DNA of 64,000 nt from Arachidicoccus sp. (GCA_028283605.1 JAPWKH010000026.1:62001-126000), one strand, 5' to 3'. Shown: positions 53,882 to 64,000, counted from the stretch's first letter. The notes: generated from the sequence alone by a model not told the origin. Numbers and translations are program-made.

Positions 53882-55285
53882 ATGAACATGAAAAAAATAT
53901 TTAATTTTAAAAAATTACAACTTGGTCTGATGATCCTTTATACAAGCATCATTGTCTCTTGCAGTAAATTTGTAGAGGTAGCAGATCCCATAGACCAACT
54001 TACAAAGGATTTCGTGTTTTCTGACTCTACTTCTACAGAAGGTACTGTTGTCGGCATATATTCAAATGCGGGATCTTTATATGGATTCCTTGCTAAAAAT
54101 ATAACTTTATATTCTGGTCTTAGTGCAGATGAATTTGTAAACTATACTCCGAATTCAGAGTATGATGTTTATGCCAATAATGAATTAACCTCCCAAAATA
54201 TTTTTTATTGGTATTACCCTTACAATGTTATATACTCTTGTAATACAGTCATACAAAGCCTTAGCAATAGCTCGATTACTGAAACTCAAAAAAATCGTTT
54301 GATAGGGGAATGTAAGTTTATGCGGGCGTTGAATTACTTTTATCTGGTCAATTTATTTGGCGGTGTACCTTTGGCGGTGACGGATGATTATAAGATAAAC
54401 AGATTACTACCAAGGGCAGATACTACTATCATCTATAATCAGATCGTCTCGGATTTACAGGACGCAAAAAGTAAATTAAGTACGACCTATGTTGGTTCGG
54501 ACAAAACAAGAGCCAATAAATGTGCGGCTACGGCCTTATTGGCGAGGGTGTATTTGTACCGAAAGGATTATACCAATGCAGCAAAGGAAGCGTCCGAAAT
54601 AATCAATACGGGTACTTACTCGCTAAGTAACTTAAGCAATGTTTTTCTTTTTAATAGTTCTGAAGCTATTTTTCAGTTTACCGCTCCTACAAATCAGTCG
54701 TCCGTTACTTCAGACGCATCTTCATTTGTTCCCTATTCTTCCACTACATATCCTACTTTTCTTATTCGGGATGGATTGTTAGGAGCTTTTGAATCGGGTG
54801 ACCAAAGAAGGAGCAATTGGATAAAATCAAGTACAATTAGTGGCAAAACCTATTCTTATCCTTATAAGTATAAAATATATAGTGTTACTACAGGATCTTC
54901 CATGCCGGAAGGCACAGTTTTGCTTCGATTAGCAGAGCTGTATTTAATCCGGGCGGAAGCCTTGGCGCAACAAAACGATTTGGTGAATGCCATTAAGGAT
55001 CTGGATGTGATCCGCAACAGGGCGGGATTATCCTTAATCGGAACGACCGCTCCCAGTATTAACAAACAAGCTTTGCTGGACACCATAGACCACGAAAACC
55101 GCATTGAGTTCTTTGCGGAATGTGGCCACCGATGGTTGGACCTGAAACGCCTGGGAAAAGCGGATGCCGTATTAGGAGCATTAAAGCCGGCGACCTGGCA
55201 AACAACGGATCAATTGTATCCAATCGGATCTGATATTCTTTTGGCGGATCCGAACGTGACGCAAAATCCGGGATATACGCAATAA
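53882..55285 (+). CDS. SusD/RagB family nutrient-binding lipoprotein
   Basis: 'LYLIRAEALAQQNDLVNAIKDLDVIRNRAGL', 'DHENRIEFFAECGHRWLDLKRLGKA', C-terminal 'NPGYTQ'. Confidence 0.94.
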   Translation: MNMKKIFNFKKLQLGLMILYTSIIVSCSKFVEVADPIDQLTKDFVFSDSTSTEGTVVGIYSNAGSLYGFLAKNITLYSGLSADEFVNYTPNSEYDVYANNELTSQNIFYWYYPYNVIYSCNTVIQSLSNSSITETQKNRLIGECKFMRALNYFYLVNLFGGVPLAVTDDYKINRLLPRADTTIIYNQIVSDLQDAKSKLSTTYVGSDKTRANKCAATALLARVYLYRKDYTNAAKEASEIINTGTYSLSNLSNVFLFNSSEAIFQFTAPTNQSSVTSDASSFVPYSSTTYPTFLIRDGLLGAFESGDQRRSNWIKSSTISGKTYSYPYKYKIYSVTTGSSMPEGTVLLRLAELYLIRAEALAQQNDLVNAIKDLDVIRNRAGLSLIGTTAPSINKQALLDTIDHENRIEFFAECGHRWLDLKRLGKADAVLGALKPATWQTTDQLYPIGSDILLADPNVTQNPGYTQ

Positions 55286-55294
55286 GGATAACGG

Positions 55295-55474
55295 TTGTCA
55301 TCCCGAGCGGAGTGGTCTCCGGTCGGGAGCGCAAAAAAGCAGCAGACCTCTCGGCTGCGCTCGAGGTGACGCCGAGATTGCTTCCTCGGTCGTACCTCCC
55401 TCATCACAATGACGCCTCATTTTCAATGAGTTGAAAATAGCGACGTCATTGCGAACGAAGTGAATCAATCCCGA
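55295..55474. repeat. Nested REP-like inverted repeats
   Basis: gtcatcccgagcgg...ctcgaggtgac pair, and gattgcttcctcggtcgtacctccctcatcacaatgacg vs cgtcattgcgaacgaagtgaatcaatc pair. Confidence 0.75.
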
Positions 55475-55516
55475 ACTAAAAATCATTTCAATTTTAAATT
55501 ACCTCAAAATCTAATA

Positions 55517-56797
55517 ATGAAAAGAATCATTTTTTTGTTTTTGTTAATTTGCCTCAGTAAGACAAGCACTTATGCCCAGCATAGGTACGTAAAGATCGGC
55601 GAACTCGTCCCATCCGTATCTTTTGAGGTCAGCCACTATCCATTCCCTAAAGCCAGTATCGAAGACTTCCGGGGCAAATATATCCTCCTTGACCTGTGGG
55701 GCGTCCACTGTGGCGGATGCATAGAAATGATGCCCTATGTGCAACGCTTGCAAGCGCAATATAAAAACAAGTTGCAAGTAATAATGGTCACCAAAAATAC
55801 CAAAGCGGAAGTGGTCAAACTGGCGCAGCATTCCGAAAATGTACGCAATGACAGGTTGCCGTCCGTGATGGGCGATTCCGCATTTGCCGGGCTGTTTGAC
55901 TATCGTTGGTTGCCCACTTATGTATGGATAGACCCCAACGGCATAATCCGTTACATCACGGGCGGGGAAGCGGTCACGGATTCCAATGTACATGCATTTG
56001 TATCGGGGGAAAGGTTACTTGTAAAGGAAAAGAAAGATATTTGGATCGATGATAATGATCCCGCATTGGTGGCCTGGTATCCTTATACACAAAAAATTGG
56101 CATTTATTCTTACCTGGCGCCCCGTGCGGAATATAGTAGTGCGGGTGGTAGCGCAAGGGGAACCAATCAGCAGGGAAATATATGGCATATCCGGGATGAT
56201 GGTGCATTCATGAAAGATTTGTACAAAACAGCCTACCAAATGAAATCTATGTGGGCATCTTCCGAAAGGGTTATCTTACACATCAAGGACAGCGCTTTGT
56301 TTGCCCCTAAGGATACGACTGGAAATGACCAACGTTTTGTTTATGAATTGATTTCCAACAATAATGCTCCCACCGCTAAAGTGTACAGACAAATGCAGTC
56401 AGAGCTCGACCTGTTCTGCAATGCCAGGAGTTCGCTGCAAAAAAAGGAACTGACCTGTTATGTGTTGAAAAAATTGCCGGGTTCTGATGTCCATCTTCAT
56501 GCAAAGGATACGACCCAACGACCCAATGGCGATGAGGATTCCAAATTGGGAACCTATAATGCCACTAATGTTCGTTGGATGTGGGTATGGAGCGAAATCA
56601 GCTATGCACTTTATGCCCCGCACCAGTTGCTGGACGAAAGCGGGATCGATCGGCAGATGAAAGTGGATTTCAAGTTCAACCGAAAGCACTGGAACAATAT
56701 CCCGCTACTAAACGAAGAATTAAAACCCTATGGCCTGTATGTCTCCGTCGAAAAGCGCCTGTTGGATTGCATCGTGATCGAAGATGATAAACCGTAG
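55517..56797 (+). CDS. TlpA/thioredoxin-like protein with long uncharacterised C-terminal region
   Basis: 'FRGKYILLDLWGVHCGGCIEMMPYVQRLQAQYKNKLQVIMVTKN' CxxC thioredoxin fold; about 240-aa C-terminal extension. Confidence 0.82.
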   Translation: MKRIIFLFLLICLSKTSTYAQHRYVKIGELVPSVSFEVSHYPFPKASIEDFRGKYILLDLWGVHCGGCIEMMPYVQRLQAQYKNKLQVIMVTKNTKAEVVKLAQHSENVRNDRLPSVMGDSAFAGLFDYRWLPTYVWIDPNGIIRYITGGEAVTDSNVHAFVSGERLLVKEKKDIWIDDNDPALVAWYPYTQKIGIYSYLAPRAEYSSAGGSARGTNQQGNIWHIRDDGAFMKDLYKTAYQMKSMWASSERVILHIKDSALFAPKDTTGNDQRFVYELISNNNAPTAKVYRQMQSELDLFCNARSSLQKKELTCYVLKKLPGSDVHLHAKDTTQRPNGDEDSKLGTYNATNVRWMWVWSEISYALYAPHQLLDESGIDRQMKVDFKFNRKHWNNIPLLNEELKPYGLYVSVEKRLLDCIVIEDDKP

Positions 56798-56999
56798 TTG
56801 CACAAAAATTATATGCCGCAAAATCCTGCAAGCAGAGGCTTTTTGGCAAATAGCGTTTACCGTAGCATTCACCAGGCATACTGTTTTGTTTATGGCGTGT
56901 TCTGCAACGCAAAACACATATATAGTTACATCATATACTTGCTGCATCATCACAATAGCGTGTTCTGTCATTCAAAAAGTGTATGTAATAATTTTATCA

Positions 57000-57390
57000 C
57001 TATAAAACAATCAAAATAAGCCAGGAAATCTATCACATTCCGCAAACGCCTACGGCGTTCTATCATTTTCATGTAAATGCCATAGAGCTTTGCGCCGCCA
57101 GTGCTACAGCATGGAATATTCCGGCTGATACGATGGCGGCGATTGCCGCGCTGCAAACCAATTATGCTACGGCATACAGCACAGCTGCAAACCTCGCCAC
57201 ACGAAGCCCTTCGGCTACCGCCGCAAGAGATGTCTCGCAGGACGCCTTAAGCCAGGCGCTTACAGATCTCCACAATGTCAATAATGCTACACGATCACAC
57301 GAACCAATCGTATTTCAGACTATTCAGAGAGGACAAACTTGCTTCGGTTTTGGTCGTTGTGTAAATAAAAACGGGAAAGTCGGTCCGTAG
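57000..57390 (+). pseudogene. Ala/Thr-rich hypothetical protein fragment
   Basis: In-frame 'SQEIYHIPQTPTAFYHFHVNAIELCAASATAWNIPADTMAAIAALQTNYATAYSTAANLATRSPSATAARDVSQDAL' extends upstream of the listed ATG without a clear start. Confidence 0.4.
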
Positions 57391-57597
57391 AGCAGTTTGT
57401 TTTCAGAAAAAATTCCATAGGCGATTATTTTTCATGCACGATAAAGGGGCTTCATTTCAATGTAGTCCCTTTGTTTTCTGCAACAGATTTTAATAATACA
57501 ACGACATATCTCTGACAGAACTCTTACCTGATTTTACATTTAAATAATTCCTACCTTTGCGCTCATTTTATATAATATATCACGCGGATTACTTTTT

Positions 57598-60500
57598 ATG
57601 GCTAATAAATATAAAGAATTTACATCACTTAGTTTACCTGATATAGAGAAAGAAATATTGGCTCAATGGCAGCAACAGCAGGCTTTTGAAAAGAGCATTT
57701 CTTTACGCGAAGGAGCAGAAACCTTTGTATTTTATGAAGGTCCGCCGAGCGCCAATGGAATGCCCGGCATTCACCATGTAATTTCCCGCACCATTAAAGA
57801 TATGGTATGCCGCTACAAAACCATGAAAGGTTTTAAAGTGCAGCGCAAAGGTGGTTGGGACACGCACGGTTTGCCTGTGGAAATAGGTGTGGAAAAAGAG
57901 TTGGGCATCACAAAAAAAGACATTGGTGTAAAAATATCTGTTGAAGAATACAACCGAAAATGCCGCGAAGCAGTTCTCCGTTACAAAAACAAATGGGACG
58001 AACTCACTACGAAAATGGGTTATTGGGTTGATTTGAAAAATCCGTATATCACGTTTGAAAATAATTATATCGAAACGCTTTGGTGGTTGCTGAAAAAATT
58101 GTACGACAAAGATTTATTGTACGAAAGCATCAATATACAACCCTATTCGCCGGCGGCCGGAACAGGCTTGAGTTCGCACGAATTGAACCAACCCGGAACT
58201 TACAAAGACGTAAAAGATACGAGCGCAACCGTTGTTTTTAACGTTGTAAATAACGAAAAGGCACAATTTCTATTTGATAAAACCAATGGCGAAGACATTG
58301 GACTAATGGCTTGGACGACAACGCCTTGGACACTGCCTTCGAATCTTGGTTTGACGGTCGGTCCGAATATTGATTATGTATTGGTGCAGACTAAAAATCC
58401 TTATACGGAAATAGATCAGAATGTTGTAATCGCAAAAGCATTATTCCACAAATATTTTGAAAATCCGTTGAATCTTTCTCTGGAAGAAGGAGACGCGGAA
58501 ATATTTGAAAACAGCGATGGCAAGAAAAAGCATTTCGGCTGGAAAATATTAAATACTTTTAAAGGCAAAGACCTTGAAGGCATTATGTATCATCAATTGA
58601 TGCCTTACGAAGCCAACCAAACCGATAATCCTAATGCGTTCAAAGTATTGTTAGGTGATTTCGTAACCACCGAAGACGGAACAGGTATTGTTCATACTGC
58701 GCCTGCATTTGGTGCGGATGACTATAAAGTCGGGCAGAAATACGGTATCGGTATTTTGATTATGGTAGACAAAGAAGGCAAGTTCATTGATGGTCTTGGC
58801 GAGTTCAGCGGGCGTTATGTAAAAAATTATAAAGATGATCCAAATTATGAGGATGTAAATGTGGACATCTGCGTAAAGCTGAAAAAAGAAAACAAGGCTT
58901 TCAAAGTTGAAAAATATGAACACAGCTATCCGCATTGCTGGCGTACCGATAAACCGATTTTATATTATCCTTTAGATGCATGGTTCATCAAAACCACCGC
59001 GCTGAAAGATAGAATGGTTGAGTTAAATAAAACGATCAACTGGAAACCCAAATCCACTGGAGAAGGACGTTTCGGCAACTGGCTGGAAAATATGGTAGAT
59101 TGGAATTTGTCACGCTCGCGTTTTTGGGGAACGCCGTTGCCCGTTTGGAGGACTGAAGATAAAAGCGAAGAAATCTGTATCGGAAGTGTGGAAGAGTTGA
59201 AAAAAGAAATTGAAAAAGCAAATGCCGCAGGTTTCGACAACTCAAAATTCACGACACACGAATTTGATTTACATAAGCCTTTTGTGGACGATATTACACT
59301 CGTTTCACCTTCCGGCAAACCGATGAAGCGCGTCTCTGACCTCGTTGATGTTTGGTTTGATAGCGGTGCCATGCCTTTTGCGCAATGGCATTTCCCTTTT
59401 GAGAATAAAGAAATTTTCGCCGATAATTATCCTGCAGATTTTATATGCGAAGGTGTTGACCAAACGCGCGGCTGGTTTTATACTTTGCACGCTATCAGTT
59501 CATTAGTTAAGGAAGATATTGTTGAGGAATTAAAAAATTCAAATCTCCCAACCAACAATGTTGATGGCCGTGCTTACAAAACGGTTGTTTCTAATGGACT
59601 TGTTTTGGACAAATACGGCAATAAAATGTCCAAACGTTTAGGAAATACAATCGATCCTTTTGAAACCATTGATAAATACAGCGCAGACGCAACCTCGCTG
59701 GTATTTAATGACGAATGCTTCGCCTTGGGACAATTTAAAATTCGACCTCGACGGCATCAAAGAAGTGCAGCGCAAATTCTTTGGCACATTATATAATACA
59801 TATCAGTTTTTCGCGTTATATGCCAATGTTGACGGATTTTCATTTTCAGAAACATACATACCTGTAAATGAACGACCGGAAATAGACCGCTGGATTTTAT
59901 CTGCCTTGCATTCATTAATCAAAAATGTAACGGAGAATCTTGATAATTATGAACCGACTTTGGCGTTTCGTTCAGTGGAAGAATTTTTAGATGAATATTT
60001 AAGCAATTGGTACGTTCGTTTAAATCGTCGACGTTTTTGGAAAGGCGAATATGAGCAGGATAAAATCACGGCTTATCAAACGCTCTATGAATGTCTGGAA
60101 ACTTTGGTTAGGTTGATGGCGCCACTTTCGCCATTTTTCAGTGATGCTATTTTCAGAAATCTAAATGCCGTTACCAAAAGATTTGAAGTGGAAAGCGTAC
60201 ATCATTCCGATTTTCCGGTAGCGAACGAATCGTATATAGATTTATCCTTGGAAGAAAGAATGAAGCTTGCACAAGACACTTCTTCTTTAATTCTTTCATT
60301 AAGAAAAAAAGAAAACATCATCGTTCGCCAGCCGTTGCAAAAAGTGTTGATTCCGGTTCTAAATCCCGAAATGCAGGCACAATTTGAGAAAGTAGAAGAT
60401 TTGATTAAATCGGAAACAAATATCAAGGAAGTGGAATATATAACCGATGCGCACGGTATTATTCATAAAAAAATAAAAGCCGATTTTAAATCGTTGGGTA

Positions 60501-60988
60501 AGAGATTGGGCGGAAAAATGAAAAAAGCAGCGGATTTAATCGGTCAGTTTTCACAAGATGACATTTCGGCATTAGAAAAAAACGGCGTATTTAAATTAGA
60601 CATAGATCAGGAAATTATTGAAATAACGCCGGCAGATGTAATAATTACGGCAGAAGATATTCCCGGATGGTCAGTAACTTCAAACGGGAATTTAACCGTT
60701 GCTTTAGATATTACACTGACAGATACATTAAAGAACGAAGGTACCGCGCGAATGTTTGTAAATCGTGTACAAAATATAAGAAAAGAATATAAATTTGATC
60801 TTACCGACCGTATATTTGTAGATATTTTGGATAATGGTACATTTGTCCCCATCTTAGAAAATTTCGGTGATTACATTCGTGCCGAGATTTTGGCAGATAA
60901 ATTGTCTCTTGTTTCCGAATTACTAAATGGTACAGAAATTGAAATAAACGGCATCATATTAAAGGTGCATGTCAAAAAAACAAGTTAG
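57598..60988 (+). CDS. ileS: Isoleucyl-tRNA synthetase, interrupted by one frameshift near 59695
   Basis: 'PPSANGMPGIHHVISRTIKDM' HIGH region, 'NKMSKRLGN' KMSKS; frame 1 to about 59694, then 'RWYLMTNASPWDNLKFDLDGIKEVQRKFFGTLYNTYQFFALYANVDGF' in another frame. Confidence 0.95.
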
Positions 60989-60991
60989 CGT

Positions 60992-61936
60992 ATGGCTACA
61001 AATAAAAAAATTGCCACGAAGAAACCGGCAAAAAAAGCTGTAGTAAAAAAAACAGTAAAACCCGCTGTAAAAAAAGTTGTTGCCAAAAAAGCAGCGCCTG
61101 CTAAAAAAACACCCAAAAAAGCAGCTGTACCTGTAAAAAAAGTAAAGCCCAAAAAAGCTGAAGCAAAAAAAGTGGTTGCTAAAAAAGCAACTACTCAGAA
61201 GAAGACTGCACCGCAAACAAAGAAAGCATCTCCTGCAAAAAAGACCGTTTTAAATACCATAAAAAAAGTTGCAAAACCTGTTTCTAAAACACCTGTAAAA
61301 CAAGTAGCACCACCTGAAAAAAAACAATCACAAATAAAGATTGAACATAAGGTTGTCGTGAAAAGTGTAGAAAAAAAATTAGCAAAGAATATTAAAGAAG
61401 AAATTGTGGCAATCAAAAAACCAGAGAAGAAAAAAGAACAGCCGGTCAAAGAAGTGAAAATTCCTAAAACAACGACAAAAACAAGTAAACCATATAAACC
61501 AGATTATAAGTCCTTAGAAGAGAGGATAAATAATTCAGATAAAGATAATATGCCAATAAACAGATACTCCGATGCAGAGTTAGAAGAGTTCAGAGAGATT
61601 ATAAATAAAAAATTAGCCGATGCAACGCAGGAAGTAACTTATCTGCAAGGCATCATTACCCGCAAGGATGAAATGGGCAGCGACAGCGAAGGCCGGTATA
61701 TGACGATGGAAGATGGCACAGTAAGTATGGAACGCGAGCAAATGAGCCAAATGGTAAGCCGTCAAATTACTTTTATTGACAATCTGAAAAAAGCATTAAT
61801 CCGCATTGAAAATAAAACGTACGGCATTTGCCGTGTTACCGGCAAACTTATAGACAAAGCACGACTGCGTGCTGTGCCGCATGCAACACTAAGCCTTGAG
61901 GCAAAAATGGGGCTTGCGCGGTCTAAAGAACAATAA
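60992..61936 (+). CDS. DksA/TraR-like protein with Lys/Ala-rich histone-H1-like N-terminal tail
   Basis: N-terminal AKK/PAKK/KAVVKK repeats; C-terminal 'ALIRIENKTYGICRVTGKLIDKARLRAVPHATLSLEAKMGL'. Confidence 0.85.
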   Translation: MATNKKIATKKPAKKAVVKKTVKPAVKKVVAKKAAPAKKTPKKAAVPVKKVKPKKAEAKKVVAKKATTQKKTAPQTKKASPAKKTVLNTIKKVAKPVSKTPVKQVAPPEKKQSQIKIEHKVVVKSVEKKLAKNIKEEIVAIKKPEKKKEQPVKEVKIPKTTTKTSKPYKPDYKSLEERINNSDKDNMPINRYSDAELEEFREIINKKLADATQEVTYLQGIITRKDEMGSDSEGRYMTMEDGTVSMEREQMSQMVSRQITFIDNLKKALIRIENKTYGICRVTGKLIDKARLRAVPHATLSLEAKMGLARSKEQ

Positions 61937-61945
61937 ATTAATATT

Positions 61946-61980
61946 AAAAAGCAGTTCAAAAACAGAACTGCTTTTTAATT
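61946..61980 (+). terminator. Intrinsic terminator
   Basis: AAAAAGCAGTTC-aaaaaca-GAACTGCTTTTTaattt. Confidence 0.8.
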
Positions 61981-62010
61981 TGCCTATATTCGATCTTCAA
62001 TTACTGAGCT

Positions 62011-62163
62011 ATGCAAGAACTTATAAACCGCTTAATATCCGAAGCAAAACTTTCTCCTGAGCAAGCAGCGCAATCTGTTCAAATAGTAAAAGATTTCGTT
62101 ATAGAAAAATTCCCGATGCTTGGCAATGCCGTTGATCAGATTTTCGGAGGAAAGCAGAATTAA
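62011..62163 (+). CDS. Small hypothetical protein (50 aa)
   Basis: MQELINRLISEAKLSPEQAAQSVQIVKDFVIEKFPMLGNAVDQIFGGKQN between terminator and surE; below the ORF-track length cutoff. Confidence 0.6.
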   Translation: MQELINRLISEAKLSPEQAAQSVQIVKDFVIEKFPMLGNAVDQIFGGKQN

Positions 62164-62165
62164 TC

Positions 62166-62957
62166 ATGAAACGTTATACCATTCTGGTTACCAACGATGA
62201 TGGAATTTATGCTCCCGGCATCCGGGCATTAGCGGAAGCTATGAAAGGTTTGGGAAAAGTAGTAGTTGTAGCGCCTGATAAACCGCAAAGCGGAATGGGG
62301 CATGCAATTACCATCGCCCATCCTTTAAGGTTGACCAAAGTTGAATTGATGGAGGATGTTGAAAGCTACCAATGTTCCGGAACCCCCGTAGATTGCGTAA
62401 AACTTGCAGTAGACAAAGTACTTCATAAGAAGCCGGATATTTGTGTAAGCGGTATCAATCATGGCGCCAATCATTCCATTAATATCATTTACTCCGGCAC
62501 TATGTCTGCTGCACTGGAAGCAAGTATCGAGAGCATTCCAAGCGTAGGTTTCAGTTTGTTGGATACTTCTGTAGAAGCGGATTTTGAGCCTGCCAAGAAA
62601 TATGCGCGGCTGCTGATAGAGCAGTTATTAGGGGAAAAATTAGATAAACATTTTTGCCTTAATGTAAACATTCCCGCTGTTCCGGATGCTATTATCAAAG
62701 GGATGAAAATTTGTCGTCAGGCATATGCTAAATATGAAGAAGATTTCGAAGAAAGAAAGGACCCTGCAGGCAAAAATTATTATTGGCTTACCGGAGAATT
62801 TGTTAATTTCGACAAGAAAAAAGATACAGATGTTTGGGCATTGGCAAACAATTATGTGAGTATCGTACCGGTTCAATTCGACCTGACCAATTATACGCTC
62901 AAGGATCATTTAGAAAATTCACTCCACCTTGATACCAAAAGCTTTAAAACAAGATAA
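62166..62957 (+). CDS. surE: 5'/3'-nucleotidase SurE
   Basis: 'ILVTNDDGIYAPGIRALAEAM', 'VVAPDKPQSGMGHAIT', 'CSGTPVDCVKLAVDKVL', 'SGINHGANHSINIIYSGTMSAALEA'. Confidence 0.96.
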   Translation: MKRYTILVTNDDGIYAPGIRALAEAMKGLGKVVVVAPDKPQSGMGHAITIAHPLRLTKVELMEDVESYQCSGTPVDCVKLAVDKVLHKKPDICVSGINHGANHSINIIYSGTMSAALEASIESIPSVGFSLLDTSVEADFEPAKKYARLLIEQLLGEKLDKHFCLNVNIPAVPDAIIKGMKICRQAYAKYEEDFEERKDPAGKNYYWLTGEFVNFDKKKDTDVWALANNYVSIVPVQFDLTNYTLKDHLENSLHLDTKSFKTR

Positions 62958-63234
62958 TCTCAAATTCGGTATGCTTATCGGATTGATTGCGCCTATTATT
63001 GGTGCATTATTTTTCTATATAATTAAATTTATAAAGGCGTTTACGCTTGTAGAATTTATACAAATGCTTTTTCAGAATAAAGTTGTATTAACGGCCGTCT
63101 CAAGTATATCTTTACTCATTAATGTTGCCGTCTTTACTTTTTATATCAATAAAAGGTTGGATAAAACTGCTAAAGGAATTTTTCTGCTGACTGTTTTATA
63201 TATTTTATTTGTGCTAATATATAAACTTTTTTAG
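62929..63234 (+). CDS. Small integral membrane protein, unknown function
   Basis: About 100-aa ORF with three predicted TM helices; overlaps the surE 3' end, possibly translationally coupled. Confidence 0.6.
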   Translation: MIPKALKQDNLKFGMLIGLIAPIIGALFFYIIKFIKAFTLVEFIQMLFQNKVVLTAVSSISLLINVAVFTFYINKRLDKTAKGIFLLTVLYILFVLIYKLF

Positions 63235-63462
63235 CTACTAATAATTTCTTTAATTAAATTATATTCTTATCACTGATATTATTTATATCCCCTTATTATC
63301 TTCATGAAAAGATTTATTAAGTAAATATATTTTTCGTTATAATAATATATTAATTCAACTTTAACACTGTTGTTCCATAACAAAAAGTATTTTGCTCACA
63401 AATAAAATAAATTTGTAACCGGTTGTTTACGATTTTGAAAAACTAATTATAATTTTGTTGCC

Positions 63463-64000
63463 ATGGCGAGAATAAAAACTGATAAAGACGTTACTAAAAA
63501 AGAAGTTATCTTAAATACAGCTGCAGGCCTTTTTCGCCAGCGTGGTTACAAAGCATCGAGCATGCGCGATCTGGCAGAAAAAATAGGCATTGAAGCAGCA
63601 AGCTTATATAACCATATTCGTTCCAAATCCGAATTGCTGTATGATATATGTTTCAGCATGGCGGCATTGTATAATGAACATTTAGAGTCGGTAGAAAACT
63701 CTAAAAGTTCCAGCCTTAAAAAAATAGAAGAGATATTGCGCTTTCAGATAAAGCAAATGATTGACAATTCCGACTTCGTGATTGTTGCCGACCGTGAATG
63801 GGTTCACTTGGATGAAGCATACATCACAAGTTACCAAAACATGAAGCATAATTATCGCAAACGTATGAACCATATCATTACTAAAGGTATTCAGGATGGG
63901 GAGATTAAATCTGAGATTAATGTACCTTCTACAATATGGTTGATATTGCATGCTGTAAATGGTATAGAATCATGGCACAGATCTAAAACTAAAATTCCGC
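63463..64000 (+). CDS. TetR/AcrR family transcriptional regulator (truncated by window end)
   Basis: 'EVILNTAAGLFRQRGYKASSMRDLAEKIGIEAASLYNHIRSKSELLYDI'; open to the end of the window. Confidence 0.92.
   Translation, partial: MARIKTDKDVTKKEVILNTAAGLFRQRGYKASSMRDLAEKIGIEAASLYNHIRSKSELLYDICFSMAALYNEHLESVENSKSSSLKKIEEILRFQIKQMIDNSDFVIVADREWVHLDEAYITSYQNMKHNYRKRMNHIITKGIQDGEIKSEINVPSTIWLILHAVNGIESWHRSKTKIP

Noticed and set aside
60959-61216. Antisense Cys/Phe-rich ORF (CFFSNHFFCFSFFGLYFFYRYS...)
   Set aside because: Reverse-strand shadow of the Lys/Ala codon repeats in the DksA-like gene; no independent support.

Overview
This 64 kb window is an AT-rich chromosomal segment from a Bacteroidota bacterium, probably Chitinophagaceae-like. 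That placement is inferred from the SusC/SusD, FecI/FecR and LytTR gene content and the YaaH and Sdh protein sequences; I ran no database search. Left to right it contains: (1) a duplicated small secreted-protein cassette and a TolC/HlyD/FtsX/ABC exporter operon ending in a LytS-type kinase and LytTR regulator (0.1-9.1 kb); (2) a mobile-element graveyard, with an IS982-like fragment and a tyrosine integrase interrupted by a poly-G tract (9.2-10.0 kb); (3) two back-to-back PUL-like loci, each with its own ECF sigma/FecR pair: SusC-SusD-SusE/F-GH76 on the minus strand and SusC-SusD-GH99/WbsX-like on the plus strand (10.2-28.9 kb); (4) housekeeping genes including tRNA-Leu, tRNA-Gly, a SatP/YaaH transporter, an ABC-F ATPase, a sigma-54 activator, 6-phosphogluconolactonase, sdhCAB, an M48 protease, GH13, hisS and an LMW-PTP; (5) a third ECF/FecR/SusCD locus with a TlpA-like protein (48.4-56.8 kb); (6) ileS (frameshifted), a DksA-like protein with a histone-H1-like tail, surE and a truncated TetR regulator. 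The observations I rate highest are: two related four-helix-bundle (23S-IVS-like) gene elements with inverted-repeat ends, inserted on both sides of sdhA in the sdh operon; a GC-rich hairpin in the fecR-susC leader of all three ECF/FecR/SusC loci; the integrase split by a promoter-like plus poly-G segment; and several single-base frameshifts, including one in the essential gene ileS, that raise an assembly-error question.
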